DNA of 64,000 nt from Lentihominibacter butyricus (GTDB lineage: Bacteria > Bacillota > Clostridia > Peptostreptococcales > Anaerovoracaceae). Positions 25,190 through 33,322 of the stretch are shown piece after piece (the first letter of the stretch is position 1; each line of letters starts with the position of its first letter). Below the pieces are notes generated by a model. It worked only from the letters and a program-made list of their open reading frames with translations. It was not told where the DNA came from and did not search any database. A program made the translations under genes and the position numbers. The stretch lies in the NCBI RefSeq assembly GCF_025567305.1, contig NZ_JAOQJP010000005.1, positions 1-64,000 of the forward strand. The letters are read 5' to 3'.

Positions 25190-25984
25190 TTACACCTCAT
25201 ATATATAGCTGAGCGCATCGCGCATCGCGATGCCCAGCTTGAGCTCGTTGCCCGGGATGATGTTTTTTTCCATAAGCGTGTTGCGCACTGTCAGCAGTGC
25301 GACCGCAGGGTCGTTGTTTTCATGGCTGAGATGCCCCAGCAGCACCTGTCTCGGTTTCGGATCGGCAGCTGCCAGCCTGCACAGGCATTCGCCGGCAGAT
25401 ATATTTGAAAGATGCCCGGTGTCGCCGAGTATGCGCTGTTTCAGATTATACGGGTACCGGCCGACGAGCAGGATCTCTTTTTCGTGGTTCGCTTCGAGCA
25501 GCAGCAGATCGGCACACGTGATCTCCTCGAATATCTCATTCGTGATGTGTCCGACATCCGTGACGATGCTGATCTGGCGGTTTTCATAATATATGGAAAA
25601 GCCGACCGGATCCGCCGCGTCGTGAGGGATCGCGAACGGCCGTATCATGAACCCTTCTATGTAAAAATCCTCGCCTGTATTGAAAATGCGCTGCTGCGAC
25701 GGGGCGACAGGTTTTTTGATCCCTCCCCACGTGCCTTCGTTGGCGTAAACGGAAAGATTCGGTATCTTTTTGCTGAGCACGGACACGCTTTTCACGTGAT
25801 CGATATGCTCGTGCGTGATGAGCAGCCCTTTGACCTGATCGAGTGACGTCTGCGTGCTCTCCAGACCTTCGAGTATTTTTTTTCCGGATATCCCCGCATC
25901 TATGAGTAAAGCTGTAGTTTCGTTTTTTACAAGATAACTGTTGCCGCTGCTTCCGCTGGCAAAAGAACAAAATTTGAGTGACAT
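25190..25984 (-). CDS. YycJ/WalJ-like MBL-fold metallohydrolase
   Basis: The protein has 264 residues. KFCSFASGSSGNSYLV is the family's N-terminus, and THEHIDH near residue 57 is the metallo-beta-lactamase HxHxDH motif. Further metal ligands are DVGH near residue 143 and GHLSHEN near residue 222. Members act on nucleic acids (an exonuclease role is reported for some) and often accompany the WalRK regulatory genes, which are absent here. Paired with rlmH in one minus-strand unit. Confidence 0.88.
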   Translation of the reverse strand: MSLKFCSFASGSSGNSYLVKNETTALLIDAGISGKKILEGLESTQTSLDQVKGLLITHEHIDHVKSVSVLSKKIPNLSVYANEGTWGGIKKPVAPSQQRIFNTGEDFYIEGFMIRPFAIPHDAADPVGFSIYYENRQISIVTDVGHITNEIFEEITCADLLLLEANHEKEILLVGRYPYNLKQRILGDTGHLSNISAGECLCRLAAADPKPRQVLLGHLSHENNDPAVALLTVRNTLMEKNIIPGNELKLGIAMRDALSYIYEV

Positions 25985-26039
25985 ATATTCCCGGTCTCCT
26001 TTACTGTATTAAGATACCGCAAAGCGGCGCGAAAGTCAA

Positions 26040-26069
26040 TTTGTACTATATGCTGTTGAACAATGTCAA
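26040..26069 (-). promoter_or_regulatory. Probable promoter of yycJ-rlmH
   Basis: On the minus strand TTGACA and TACAAA are 18 bases apart, about 55 bases before the yycJ start. ACAATGTCAAGT here and ACTTGACACTGT at 26111 form an imperfect inverted repeat flanking the divergent start region. Confidence 0.4.
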
Positions 26070-26148
26070 GTAAAAACTCCGAAGCAGCTTAGTCACCAGG
26101 CTGACCGGCAACTTGACACTGTCCGCCGGATATCACGGGAGCACGGAT

Positions 26149-26177
26149 TTGGCAAGTGCAGCGTGGTTTGGTATAAT
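26149..26177 (+). promoter_or_regulatory. Promoter of the DUF1847 gene
   Basis: TTGGCA and TATAAT are separated by 17 bases, ending 40 bases before the start codon. Confidence 0.65.
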
Positions 26178-26216
26178 GACTGCGATAGTATAGTGACATT
26201 TGAAAGGAGCATTAGT

Positions 26217-26873
26217 ATGGAGCAGGAAAAACTGAGCTGCATGTTTTGCCACAGGAAGGCATGCGAAACGGGAAAGCCGGAAGAATATCCGGGATTTTGT
26301 CTTACGACGAATGCGCCGGGGAAGCTGCTGGCGGAAACTCTGGAAATATACAGGACATCGGGGATCGACCGGGATATAGCGATAGCGGCGGCAGAAATAG
26401 AAGGCGAATTTTACGGCAGAGCCTGTCGTGCAGAAGAAATAATCCGCTTTGCGAAAAAAATAGGAGCGAAGAAGATAGGTATAGCATCATGCGTGGGACT
26501 TCTCAGCGAAGCGCAGACTTTCTGCAAAATACTCGAGGTGAACGGGCTGCAGTATTTCGGTGCGGCGTGCAAGATGGGGGCTGTAGACAAGACTGAAATA
26601 GGGCTGTGTGAGGAACAGAAGATACATGAAGGCGAGTACGAACCGATCTGCAATCCGATACTGCAGGCGAAGATGCTCAATGAAGAGGGTACGGATCTGA
26701 ATGTGGTGGTCGGCCTGTGCGTCGGTCACGACAGCCTGTTTTACAAGTATTCGGAAGCCCCTGTAACGACATTCATAACCAAAGACCGCGTGATGGGTCA
26801 CAATCCGGCCGCCGCAGTGTATCAGGCGAACACGTATTACAAACGACTTGTCAGCGAGAAGCTGGAAGACTGA
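26217..26873 (+). CDS. DUF1847 cysteine-rich metal-binding-type protein
   Basis: The protein has 218 residues from the ATG after GAAAGGAG; the upstream in-frame extension overlaps the promoter. It opens with SCMFCHRKAC, and further conserved cysteines lie in SCVGLLSE, AACKMGAVDK, ICNPI and LCVGHD, all typical of DUF1847. These cysteines suggest a metal or iron-sulfur site, but no function has been established for the family. It stands alone with its own promoter immediately before the AT-rich island. Confidence 0.8.
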   Translation: MEQEKLSCMFCHRKACETGKPEEYPGFCLTTNAPGKLLAETLEIYRTSGIDRDIAIAAAEIEGEFYGRACRAEEIIRFAKKIGAKKIGIASCVGLLSEAQTFCKILEVNGLQYFGAACKMGAVDKTEIGLCEEQKIHEGEYEPICNPILQAKMLNEEGTDLNVVVGLCVGHDSLFYKYSEAPVTTFITKDRVMGHNPAAAVYQANTYYKRLVSEKLED

Positions 26874-26995
26874 AATTGGAACTAAGTTAAAGCTATTATG
26901 TGTAGATATGCATTTGTGGACTCGCTTTTATAGAGGATATTCTAGAGAATACCTATAATACTAGTTGATTTAGAATACCGGCTTAGCATTGATTT

Positions 26996-27036
26996 AAGTT
27001 AGTATGTTTTTAATAGACATATACTAACTTTATTTG
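26996..27036 (+). terminator. Hairpin with T-rich tail upstream of the Hxs operon
   Basis: AAGTTAGTAT and ATACTAACTT pair perfectly across a 15-base loop, followed by TATTTG. It may end DUF1847 transcription or insulate the island. Confidence 0.5.
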
Positions 27037-27100
27037 TAAAAATACCAGCTATATAGTAGTAGAGATACTATGCACAAGTGTAGTTTATTATTTCTAAAAA

Positions 27101-27129
27101 TTGCATAACTGTAATTAATATATTATAAT
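27101..27129 (+). promoter_or_regulatory. Promoter of the Hxs operon
   Basis: TTGCAT and a consensus TATAAT are exactly 17 bases apart, 63 bases before the first gene. Confidence 0.65.
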
Positions 27130-27192
27130 AAATTAAACTGGTAGAGTTTATATAATTATACATTTAGCATAACTAAAAGAGTATTGTTTGTC

Positions 27193-27546
27193 ATGAAAAA
27201 AATATTCAAATTTAAAAAATCTATATATTCAAAAGAGGCATTACTAAAAGCTGCATATGAATTCGTTCAATGCTTTTATGTTCATTTGGATGAAGATGAG
27301 GAAAGTTTTATAGTTACTGTTGAATCGAAACATCCGGATAATATAGTGACAGCTGATGAATTTAAAAATCAATTATTGATACAAGAAACGCGTAAATTAG
27401 TGGCTGAAAAAACTGGAAATTTGCGCGAAATAATATATGCTCGAGCTATGGCTTCTACAATTATTGCAGAACCACTTCCTGAAAAAGGAAGCAATGAGTA
27501 TTGCGAGAAGGATATTTTAATTGATTGGTTTGAAAAATATGAGTAA
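27193..27546 (+). CDS. hxsD: HxsD-like protein 1 of the His-Xaa-Ser system
   Basis: The protein has 117 residues from the ATG at 27193; a TTG three codons upstream is also in frame. It opens with a basic stretch (KKIFKFKKSIYSKEAL), then a beta strand (VTVESKHP) and a helix ending in ETRKLVAEKTGNLREIIYAR. Size, the KLV...NLRE region and position next to two radical SAM genes fit the HxsD family, a required partner of unknown role in His-Xaa-Ser systems. It may be a substrate- or enzyme-binding adaptor, as small partner proteins are in other RiPP pathways; that is inference. It overlaps the next gene by eight bases. Confidence 0.7.
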   Translation: MKKIFKFKKSIYSKEALLKAAYEFVQCFYVHLDEDEESFIVTVESKHPDNIVTADEFKNQLLIQETRKLVAEKTGNLREIIYARAMASTIIAEPLPEKGSNEYCEKDILIDWFEKYE

Positions 27547-27751
27547 TAGATTAGCATTAAATAAAAACATATATGAATTGTCGTATATTATGAAAACAAT
27601 TTCAGCATTTTCAAGCATATGTCGTGTGTCTGTGCAAGAAAATGATTCTGACTTTGTTTGTTCATTTTTTTGTGAATCAGAATATCTGGAACAAATACAT
27701 AAAGAATTTGAAAATTATCTCATTGGATTGAGTGGAAAATATGGCTTCTAG
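27539..27751 (+). CDS. Second, shorter HxsD-like protein
   Basis: This 70-residue protein starts at an ATG inside the end of hxsD. NIYELSYIMKTISAFSSICR followed by VSVQENDSDFVCSFF lines up in order with SIYSKEALLKAAYEF and YVHLDEDEESFIVTVE of HxsD. A final helix (YLEQIHKEFENYLIG) matches HxsD's last helix but lacks its C-terminal extension. It is therefore probably a truncated paralogue rather than an unrelated peptide. Overlap with genes on both sides (8 and 11 bases) indicates coupled translation. Function unknown. Confidence 0.55.
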   Translation: MSNRLALNKNIYELSYIMKTISAFSSICRVSVQENDSDFVCSFFCESEYLEQIHKEFENYLIGLSGKYGF

Positions 27752-28775
27752 GATAATTATTGAGGCATGCATAATAACAATATGTATTATATGTGGGTAC
27801 TCAGACCTAAAATCAGGAATAATAGAAAACAAAGTATTATGGAAATTAGGATTAGTAGTTATATTAGTGAACCAATTAAGAAACTGTTTTTTTGTAGATG
27901 TTTTTAATTTAAGAAATTACTATTTTAACTGCATCATAGCTTGTATTATTGCTCTTATATTATATGCGTTGAAAATATGGGCGGGGGGAGATTGCAAATT
28001 ATATATTGTTTTTGTATTTTCATTACCGTATGAATTTGTTGATTTTGAATTTTTAAGTGGATTTATATTAATACTGATCTTGCTTATAGCTATAAGTATA
28101 GGTTTTATTAGTATAGTTATAGCATCTATTTATGAGAGCGTTAAGAAAAAAGAATTCCCTAACTTACGAGATGTATTGAGTAATACAAAGAAACGATTTT
28201 ATAGGTATTTAAATTATTTTTTTATACTGATATTACTTCAAAATATGATTCTATTCATACCAATAAGTCCAGTTTATAGGCAGTATATTTTTGTAATCAG
28301 TGCTCTAATTATATTGATAATAATCAATATAAAGTATTCACCGAATGTAAAAATGCTGATGTGTATAATAATGGCAGATTTGATATTAGGTATCATAAAT
28401 GAAAATTCTTTAATAAGTTTACGCAGCGTTTTAGTTTGTTGTATTGTAATATTTGTTGCTTTGATACAAAATTATGTTAACTTCTATAGTTATAAAAGTG
28501 TTTCTATCGATGAAATCATGCCACTTATGATTTTATCAACTGAAACATCTATTATGCTTAAGGAATTATTTAAGGCTGATTTTATTTCTATATCTAAGGA
28601 AAGTTTAGGAGATAGATTAAATCAAACCCAAGTAAATAGAATAAAAGAAATTCCAGAAATATATGAAAGGATTTCTGAAATTGTTATTGTTAGAAAAATA
28701 CCATTGGGATTTTTCATCTGTGTTGTAGTTGCATTTTGCATTATAGGAATAGAACTTCTATGGTTATTAAAATAA
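27741..28775 (+). CDS. A24 prepilin-peptidase-like membrane aspartyl protease in the Hxs operon
   Basis: The protein has 344 residues from the ATG at 27741; an in-frame GTG three codons upstream is possible. It is strongly hydrophobic, with about eight membrane segments. GYSDLKSGIIENK places Asp22 as the first catalytic aspartate with its trailing I-x-N, and WAGGDCKLY places Asp84 in the position of the GxGD aspartate (the first Gly is Ala here, AGGD). The 60-residue separation fits minimal A24 peptidases. Residues beyond about 170 are an extension absent from simple prepilin peptidases, ending in a soluble stretch (residues 250-320) and a last helix. It likely cleaves leader segments at the membrane; the co-encoded HxS-repeat protein is the obvious candidate, though no type IV pilin genes are nearby. 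Confidence 0.7.
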   Translation: MASRIIIEACIITICIICGYSDLKSGIIENKVLWKLGLVVILVNQLRNCFFVDVFNLRNYYFNCIIACIIALILYALKIWAGGDCKLYIVFVFSLPYEFVDFEFLSGFILILILLIAISIGFISIVIASIYESVKKKEFPNLRDVLSNTKKRFYRYLNYFFILILLQNMILFIPISPVYRQYIFVISALIILIIINIKYSPNVKMLMCIIMADLILGIINENSLISLRSVLVCCIVIFVALIQNYVNFYSYKSVSIDEIMPLMILSTETSIMLKELFKADFISISKESLGDRLNQTQVNRIKEIPEIYERISEIVIVRKIPLGFFICVVVAFCIIGIELLWLLK

Positions 28776-29860
28776 AAAATTGTAATGAACGAAATTATAT
28801 AGCTTCATTTTATAAAACAGAAAAAGATGCTTTAATTCAAACAAATAATAAAAATAAAGTCTATTTAAGAAATAACGAATTGTATTTTTTACCACAGCAT
28901 TCTTCTATTTCACTTAGTACAAATGAAGTGGAAGCGCTTTCTACGATAGGGAATCAAAGTGTCTTACAATTTTTTGGAGAAAATGTGATAGTTTGTTTTG
29001 ATAGTTCTTCGAAAGATAATGCTTTGTTCATTACAAATAAATGTAATTCTAGTTGTATTATGTGTCCTACATCAAATCATGTTCGAAAAACATCAAAAGT
29101 AGAGAATATTAATGATTTATTAGAAATATGTAATCTGATCCCCAATTATGACCACCATATTACAATAACAGGAGGAGAGCCTTTCCTTATAAGAAAAGAT
29201 ATTTTTAAACTATTTGAATATCTTAAAGAAAACTTATATAATGTAGACTATTTGTTATTAACGAATGGTAGAAGCTTTGCTATTGAGGATTATTATAAAG
29301 CACTAGTTCGTACAGCACCTCCTAAATTATTGATAGGAATTCCAATTCATGGATATGATGCGCGTACGCATGACTATATAACACGAACACCGGGAAGCTT
29401 CACACAGACGTTTAATGGTATAAAAAACATATTATCAGAAGGTTGTGTAGTTGAATTAAGAATTGTTGTGAGCAAATTGAATATTGATTTTATTGATCAG
29501 ATTGCAAGGCTTATTATAAAAGAATTTTCTGCTGTAGATAGTGTGAAATTTATAGGTTTGGAAATGCTTGGTGAAGCGCGGATTCATATAGATGATGTTT
29601 GGATTGATTATAAAGATTCTTTTATGTCTATAGAGTCAGCAGTGCAGATGATCGTCCATAATAATATTGATGTAGCTATTTATAACTACCCTTTGTGTTG
29701 CGTACCTTCTAAATATTGGGGCTTGTGCAAAAAAAGTATTACCGAAAATAAAATAAAGTATTTATCAGAATGTGAAAAATGTGAGAAAAAAGACGCTTGT
29801 GGAGGAATGTTTGCAGGGACATATAAATTGATGGAGGGAGTTATAAAAGCGATACAATGA
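28760..29860 (+). CDS. hxsC: His-Xaa-Ser system radical SAM maturase HxsC-like
   Basis: The protein has 366 residues; the ATG overlaps the protease gene by 16 bases. CNSSCIMC (Cys95, Cys99, Cys102) is the CX3CX2C site for the radical SAM [4Fe-4S] cluster, and TGGEPFL near residue 138 is the SAM-binding GGE motif. The C-terminus has LCKKS and CEKCEKKDACGGMFAGT, a cysteine cluster suggesting an auxiliary iron-sulfur site like that of HxsC. The reaction is unknown; by position it modifies the HxS-repeat protein. Its stop overlaps the next start (ATGA). Confidence 0.82.
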   Translation: MVIKIKNCNERNYIASFYKTEKDALIQTNNKNKVYLRNNELYFLPQHSSISLSTNEVEALSTIGNQSVLQFFGENVIVCFDSSSKDNALFITNKCNSSCIMCPTSNHVRKTSKVENINDLLEICNLIPNYDHHITITGGEPFLIRKDIFKLFEYLKENLYNVDYLLLTNGRSFAIEDYYKALVRTAPPKLLIGIPIHGYDARTHDYITRTPGSFTQTFNGIKNILSEGCVVELRIVVSKLNIDFIDQIARLIIKEFSAVDSVKFIGLEMLGEARIHIDDVWIDYKDSFMSIESAVQMIVHNNIDVAIYNYPLCCVPSKYWGLCKKSITENKIKYLSECEKCEKKDACGGMFAGTYKLMEGVIKAIQ

Positions 29861-31239
29861 TAGGGCATTTTTATTTTAAACAAATAGATGATAGGATTCT
29901 TGTTACAAATGAACTTGGGAAATATGTATTTCTATCATTAAATGAGTTCAATGATTTAATTAATGATAAAATTGAATCAAACAGTAATATATATGCAACG
30001 TTGAAAGAAAATATGTTTTTATATGACAGTTCTACAGAAAAATATATCGAAGACATATCGTATCAGTTACGTGAAAGTAAAAGTTATTTGTTTTCGGCAC
30101 CATCCTTACATATTTTTGTTGTAACGAATTACTGCAATGCAAAATGTATCTATTGTCAGGCTCAAAGCAGTCATTTAAAGTATCGAAAAGTTATGTCGAA
30201 AAAGGTTGCTACAAAGGCGGTGGAATTAGCATTGCAAACTCCACAAAAGACTGTAAGCTTTGAATTTCAAGGCGGAGAGCCGTTAAGCAACTTTGAAATT
30301 ATAAAGTATATAGTTGAATATTCTCAGAAGATAAAAAGAGATAAAACTATTTATTATAGCATTGTTACCAATTTAACATTTCTTACTGATGACATGTTAC
30401 ATTTTTTTAGAAAGTATAATATGTCCATTTCGACATCATTAGATGGGTTTGAAGCGATTCATAATTATAATCGCCCGTTGTTATCAAGCGGTAATTCATT
30501 TAAAGTAGTCAGTGAGTCATTAATTAAGATAAGGAAAACTGGAATCAATTGTGGAGCTATTCAAACGACAACACGAGCAGGGCTGAATTACCCAGAAGAA
30601 TTAATTGATGAATACTTACGTCAAGGTATAAATAATATTTTTATTCGCCCCTTGACGCCACTAGGAATTGCAGCTGAGAAATGGTCAGAGATAGGATATT
30701 TCGCAGAGGAATTCGTGGAATTTTACGAAAAATGTTTGAACTATATAATTGCAAAAAATAAAGCAGGGGTTAAAATCAAGGAAGGACATGCATCTATTTT
30801 CCTTTCAAAAATTTTACATGGATATGGCATTAATTATATGGAACTTAGATCTCCTTGTGGTGCTGGAATTGGACAGATAGCATATTATTACGATGGTGAT
30901 ATTTATACGTGTGACGAAGGTAGAATGCGAGGAGAGGCAGGGGATACAACTTTTTTACTGGGAAATGTCTTTAACAATACGTATAACGATTTAATGGAGT
31001 CGAATGTATGCAAAGTAGTTTGTAAATATAGCATTTTGGAAAGTCTTCCCAAATGTTGTGATTGCGTTTATTCTCCGTACTGCGGAGTGTGTCCTGTTAT
31101 TAATTATGCACTTGAAAATGATATTATTTCACAAAAACCGCAAAACTATAAATGTAAATTATATGCAGGTATGTTAGATACTATTTTCAATTTGTTAAAA
31201 GATGAAGAAAATAAACGAATTATGGAGGAATGGGTATGA
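29857..31239 (+). CDS. hxsB: His-Xaa-Ser system radical SAM/SPASM maturase HxsB-like
   Basis: The protein has 460 residues. CNAKCIYC (Cys93, Cys97, Cys100) is the radical SAM site, FEFQGGEPL near residue 130 the SAM site, and TSLDGFEAIHNYNRP near residue 190 the conserved strand. A SPASM-type C-terminal region has CGAGIG, CDEG and CCDCVYSPYCGVCP, able to hold auxiliary clusters. The N-terminal 85 residues resemble a small peptide-recognition-like module. This layout matches HxsB, the second enzyme of His-Xaa-Ser systems. It is coupled by ATGA overlaps to hxsC upstream and the MORN gene downstream. Confidence 0.85.
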   Translation: MIGHFYFKQIDDRILVTNELGKYVFLSLNEFNDLINDKIESNSNIYATLKENMFLYDSSTEKYIEDISYQLRESKSYLFSAPSLHIFVVTNYCNAKCIYCQAQSSHLKYRKVMSKKVATKAVELALQTPQKTVSFEFQGGEPLSNFEIIKYIVEYSQKIKRDKTIYYSIVTNLTFLTDDMLHFFRKYNMSISTSLDGFEAIHNYNRPLLSSGNSFKVVSESLIKIRKTGINCGAIQTTTRAGLNYPEELIDEYLRQGINNIFIRPLTPLGIAAEKWSEIGYFAEEFVEFYEKCLNYIIAKNKAGVKIKEGHASIFLSKILHGYGINYMELRSPCGAGIGQIAYYYDGDIYTCDEGRMRGEAGDTTFLLGNVFNNTYNDLMESNVCKVVCKYSILESLPKCCDCVYSPYCGVCPVINYALENDIISQKPQNYKCKLYAGMLDTIFNLLKDEENKRIMEEWV

Positions 31240-32096
31240 GGTTTCAAGAGAAGCTAGTTTCCAATAAAAAAGCAAAAAAAATAATAATGGTCGCCTTGCT
31301 TGGAATTCTTTGTTTAGTAGGCATCTCGTTATTTATAAAATATGATTTTGCTGAAAATGGCGGGCTTTATTTGGAGAGTTGGAAAAATGGCTCTATAAAA
31401 ACCGAAAGTGGTATCTATTATGGCAATCCATTGAAATTAGTAGAGAATAATCATGAAGGGGAATTTGTTTTTGATTGTGGGGACTCGTATAAAGGAAATT
31501 GGAATAAAAAAACAATAGCAGGGGAAGGCGTATATATTTATGAGGGCATTGGTTCATATTCGGGCGAGTTTAAGAACGGCCTTCGCAATGGTTATGGGAA
31601 ATTCGAATGGGATAATGGAGTTGTTTATAAAGGGCACTGGAAAAATGACAAAATGTCAGATAAAGGAACCCTTATAATAGAAAATGAATATGGCAAATAT
31701 GAGTTCTCTATGCAAAATGGGCAACTTTCTAAAAGTGTAAAAATTAAATTTAATAATGATATTAGTTATAAGGGAAGTTTTTCCGATGATAGCTTATCTG
31801 GAGAATGTGAAATAGAGTATAGCAATGGGGACTGTTATAAAGGAACGATTGTAAATGGACAAAAGGATGGTAAAGGGGAATATACTTGGTATAATGGAGA
31901 CATCTATAAAGGAAGTTGGAAAGCAGATAAAATGAATGGTGAGGGTGTTTATTACTATAAACAAGGTGGACAATTGCAAGGAACATATCAAGATAATTTT
32001 CCTCATGGAGAATGTACCTATACAAATGATTCTAAGGAAAAGTATATTACAGTATGGAGTGATGGAAAATGTGTAGAAGTAAAAGGAGTTGAATAA
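31236..32096 (+). CDS. Membrane-anchored MORN-repeat protein of the Hxs operon
   Basis: This 286-residue protein starts at the ATG seven bases after GGAGG (a closer ATG at 31230 has only one base of spacing). One transmembrane helix at about residues 16-34 is followed by about eight MORN repeats: GDSYKGNWNKKTIAGEGVY, GSYSGEFKNGLRNGYGKF, VVYKGHWKNDK, ISYKGSFSDDSLSGE, DCYKGTIVNGQKDGKGEY, DIYKGSWKADKMNGEG. MORN repeats form a beta-hairpin scaffold, often lipid- or protein-binding. Orientation predicts the repeats outside the cell membrane. It probably serves as a surface or envelope scaffold for the modified HxS protein; this is inferred only from its location in the operon. Confidence 0.7.
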   Translation: MRFQEKLVSNKKAKKIIMVALLGILCLVGISLFIKYDFAENGGLYLESWKNGSIKTESGIYYGNPLKLVENNHEGEFVFDCGDSYKGNWNKKTIAGEGVYIYEGIGSYSGEFKNGLRNGYGKFEWDNGVVYKGHWKNDKMSDKGTLIIENEYGKYEFSMQNGQLSKSVKIKFNNDISYKGSFSDDSLSGECEIEYSNGDCYKGTIVNGQKDGKGEYTWYNGDIYKGSWKADKMNGEGVYYYKQGGQLQGTYQDNFPHGECTYTNDSKEKYITVWSDGKCVEVKGVE

Positions 32097-32582
32097 ATGG
32101 ATATTAAATTCCCAGAAATTAAAAAATCAATTACAGATTTAATTGCGGATGAAGAAGGGAGTATTCCTAGAACGCGTCTGGTGACTATTGGTTCAACAAT
32201 CATGTTACTAGGTATGTTATTAAGTGCAGACGCTTATGCAGCGCATCGCTCGCATACGTCTCACACATCACATTCCTCAACCTCTTATCATAGGTCACAT
32301 GTTTCTCATACTTCGGCACGTGATAATTCTGTTCATTCTTCACATGCATCGCATGAATCGCATGCGAATGTCCACTCATCACAGCCGGTACATACTAATA
32401 ACAATACAGGTGCGACTCATCTTAATAATGCAGGTGGTAGCATTCCAGGGACAACTGAGATTCCGGTTCCGCAAATACCTGAAAATAATGATTTTTATAG
32501 TGAAATATCAGAAGTGGGTTCTGGGACTGTATCAAACTTAGATTTAGGGAAAACAAAAGCCCCTAAATTAGGTGAAAAGTAA
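32097..32582 (+). CDS. hxsA: His-Xaa-Ser repeat protein, HxsA-like substrate
   Basis: The protein has 161 residues; its ATG abuts the MORN stop codon and follows AAAAGGAG. Residues 1-27 are polar (IADEEGSIPRTR). Residues 28-48 are a hydrophobic helix ending SADAYA-AH, a possible signal peptidase site, while G21-S22 before the helix could be a prepilin-type site. Residues 50-100 hold about eleven His-x-Ser triplets in two or three blocks (AHRSHTSHTSHSS, YHRSHVSHTS, VHSSHASHESH). Residues 105-161 are Asn/Pro-rich and acidic. This is the hallmark of HxsA, the presumed target of HxsB/HxsC; the histidine-rich region suggests metal binding or crosslinking, neither yet shown. Confidence 0.8.
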   Translation: MDIKFPEIKKSITDLIADEEGSIPRTRLVTIGSTIMLLGMLLSADAYAAHRSHTSHTSHSSTSYHRSHVSHTSARDNSVHSSHASHESHANVHSSQPVHTNNNTGATHLNNAGGSIPGTTEIPVPQIPENNDFYSEISEVGSGTVSNLDLGKTKAPKLGEK

Positions 32583-32637
32583 ATTGATATTTTACTATGA
32601 GTAAGGAATGATTAAGTGAGAGAAAGGGATCGGTGAA

Positions 32638-33192
32638 ATGAGGAACGACAGGATCTTAAGGATATATACCGACGGCGGCTGCGCCGGCAACCAGAGCGAC
32701 GAGAACCTCGGAGGCTGGGGTGCGATAATGGAGTTCGGCGGCGCACAGAAGGAGCTTTACGGCAGTGAGCGCAACACGACCAACAACAGGATGGAGATGA
32801 CTGCGCTGCTGGAGGCGTTCAAAGCCATAAAAAAGGACGGGCAGATGATCCAGGTATTTTCGGACAGCAGCTATCTGATGGACTGTTTCCGCAAGGGCTG
32901 GTACAAAAGCTGGCAGAAAAACGGATGGAAGACGGCGGCGAAGAAGCCGGTGGAAAATCAGGATCTGTGGAAGCAGCTGATACCGTTCACGGAAAAGCAC
33001 CGCATATCGTTTTACCGTGTAAAAGGGCATGTCAGCATGAACAGCAAGTCGGCAGATCTCGACAAGCTTTATGCAAAGTTCAGGGAGTGGAACGGCGCAG
33101 AGTTTTCATACGAGGACTTCATGTATGTGACAGAAAAAAACAACAGGGCCGATGAGCTTGCGAACATCGGTATCGATGAGATAAGACCGTAG
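32638..33192 (+). CDS. rnhA: Ribonuclease HI
   Basis: RNase HI (184 residues) cleaves the RNA strand of RNA-DNA hybrids. The catalytic residues are visible: RIYTDGGCAGNQ (first Asp), NNRMEMTALLEAF (Glu), QVFSDSSYLMDC (Asp) and KNNRADELANIG (last Asp). The KSWQKNGWKTAAKKPV loop is the basic handle region, and VKGHVSMN carries the conserved His. An insert of about 25 residues lies between that His loop and the last Asp. It is the first GC-typical gene after the AT-rich island. Confidence 0.93.
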   Translation: MRNDRILRIYTDGGCAGNQSDENLGGWGAIMEFGGAQKELYGSERNTTNNRMEMTALLEAFKAIKKDGQMIQVFSDSSYLMDCFRKGWYKSWQKNGWKTAAKKPVENQDLWKQLIPFTEKHRISFYRVKGHVSMNSKSADLDKLYAKFREWNGAEFSYEDFMYVTEKNNRADELANIGIDEIRP

Positions 33193-33322
33193 GCGCAGGA
33201 TCAGCAGCCGGCGCGTCATGCCGTATCGATGTGAAGCAGATCACCGGTGCGGCATAGATCGCAATTTTCCTTTGTTATAAAAAAACTGCAGATGTGTAGT
33301 ATATATAACGGAGGATTTTTTT

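Larger units (their letters stand above)
26880..32600 (+). other. AT-rich island carrying the His-Xaa-Ser operon
   Basis: From just after 26880 to about 32600 the base composition shifts sharply to A+T, and codons end mainly in A or T. Both flanks (DUF1847, rnhA) have the GC-richer style of the rest of the window. No integrase, transposase, tRNA or flanking direct repeat is visible. The shift supports acquisition from an AT-rich donor. The 26880-27100 part is noncoding. Confidence 0.75.

Noticed and set aside
31236..32582. Reading the MORN and HxS-repeat genes as one low-complexity assembly artefact
   Set aside because: The two have separate starts, ribosome sites and coherent domain structures, and they keep the codon use of the island.
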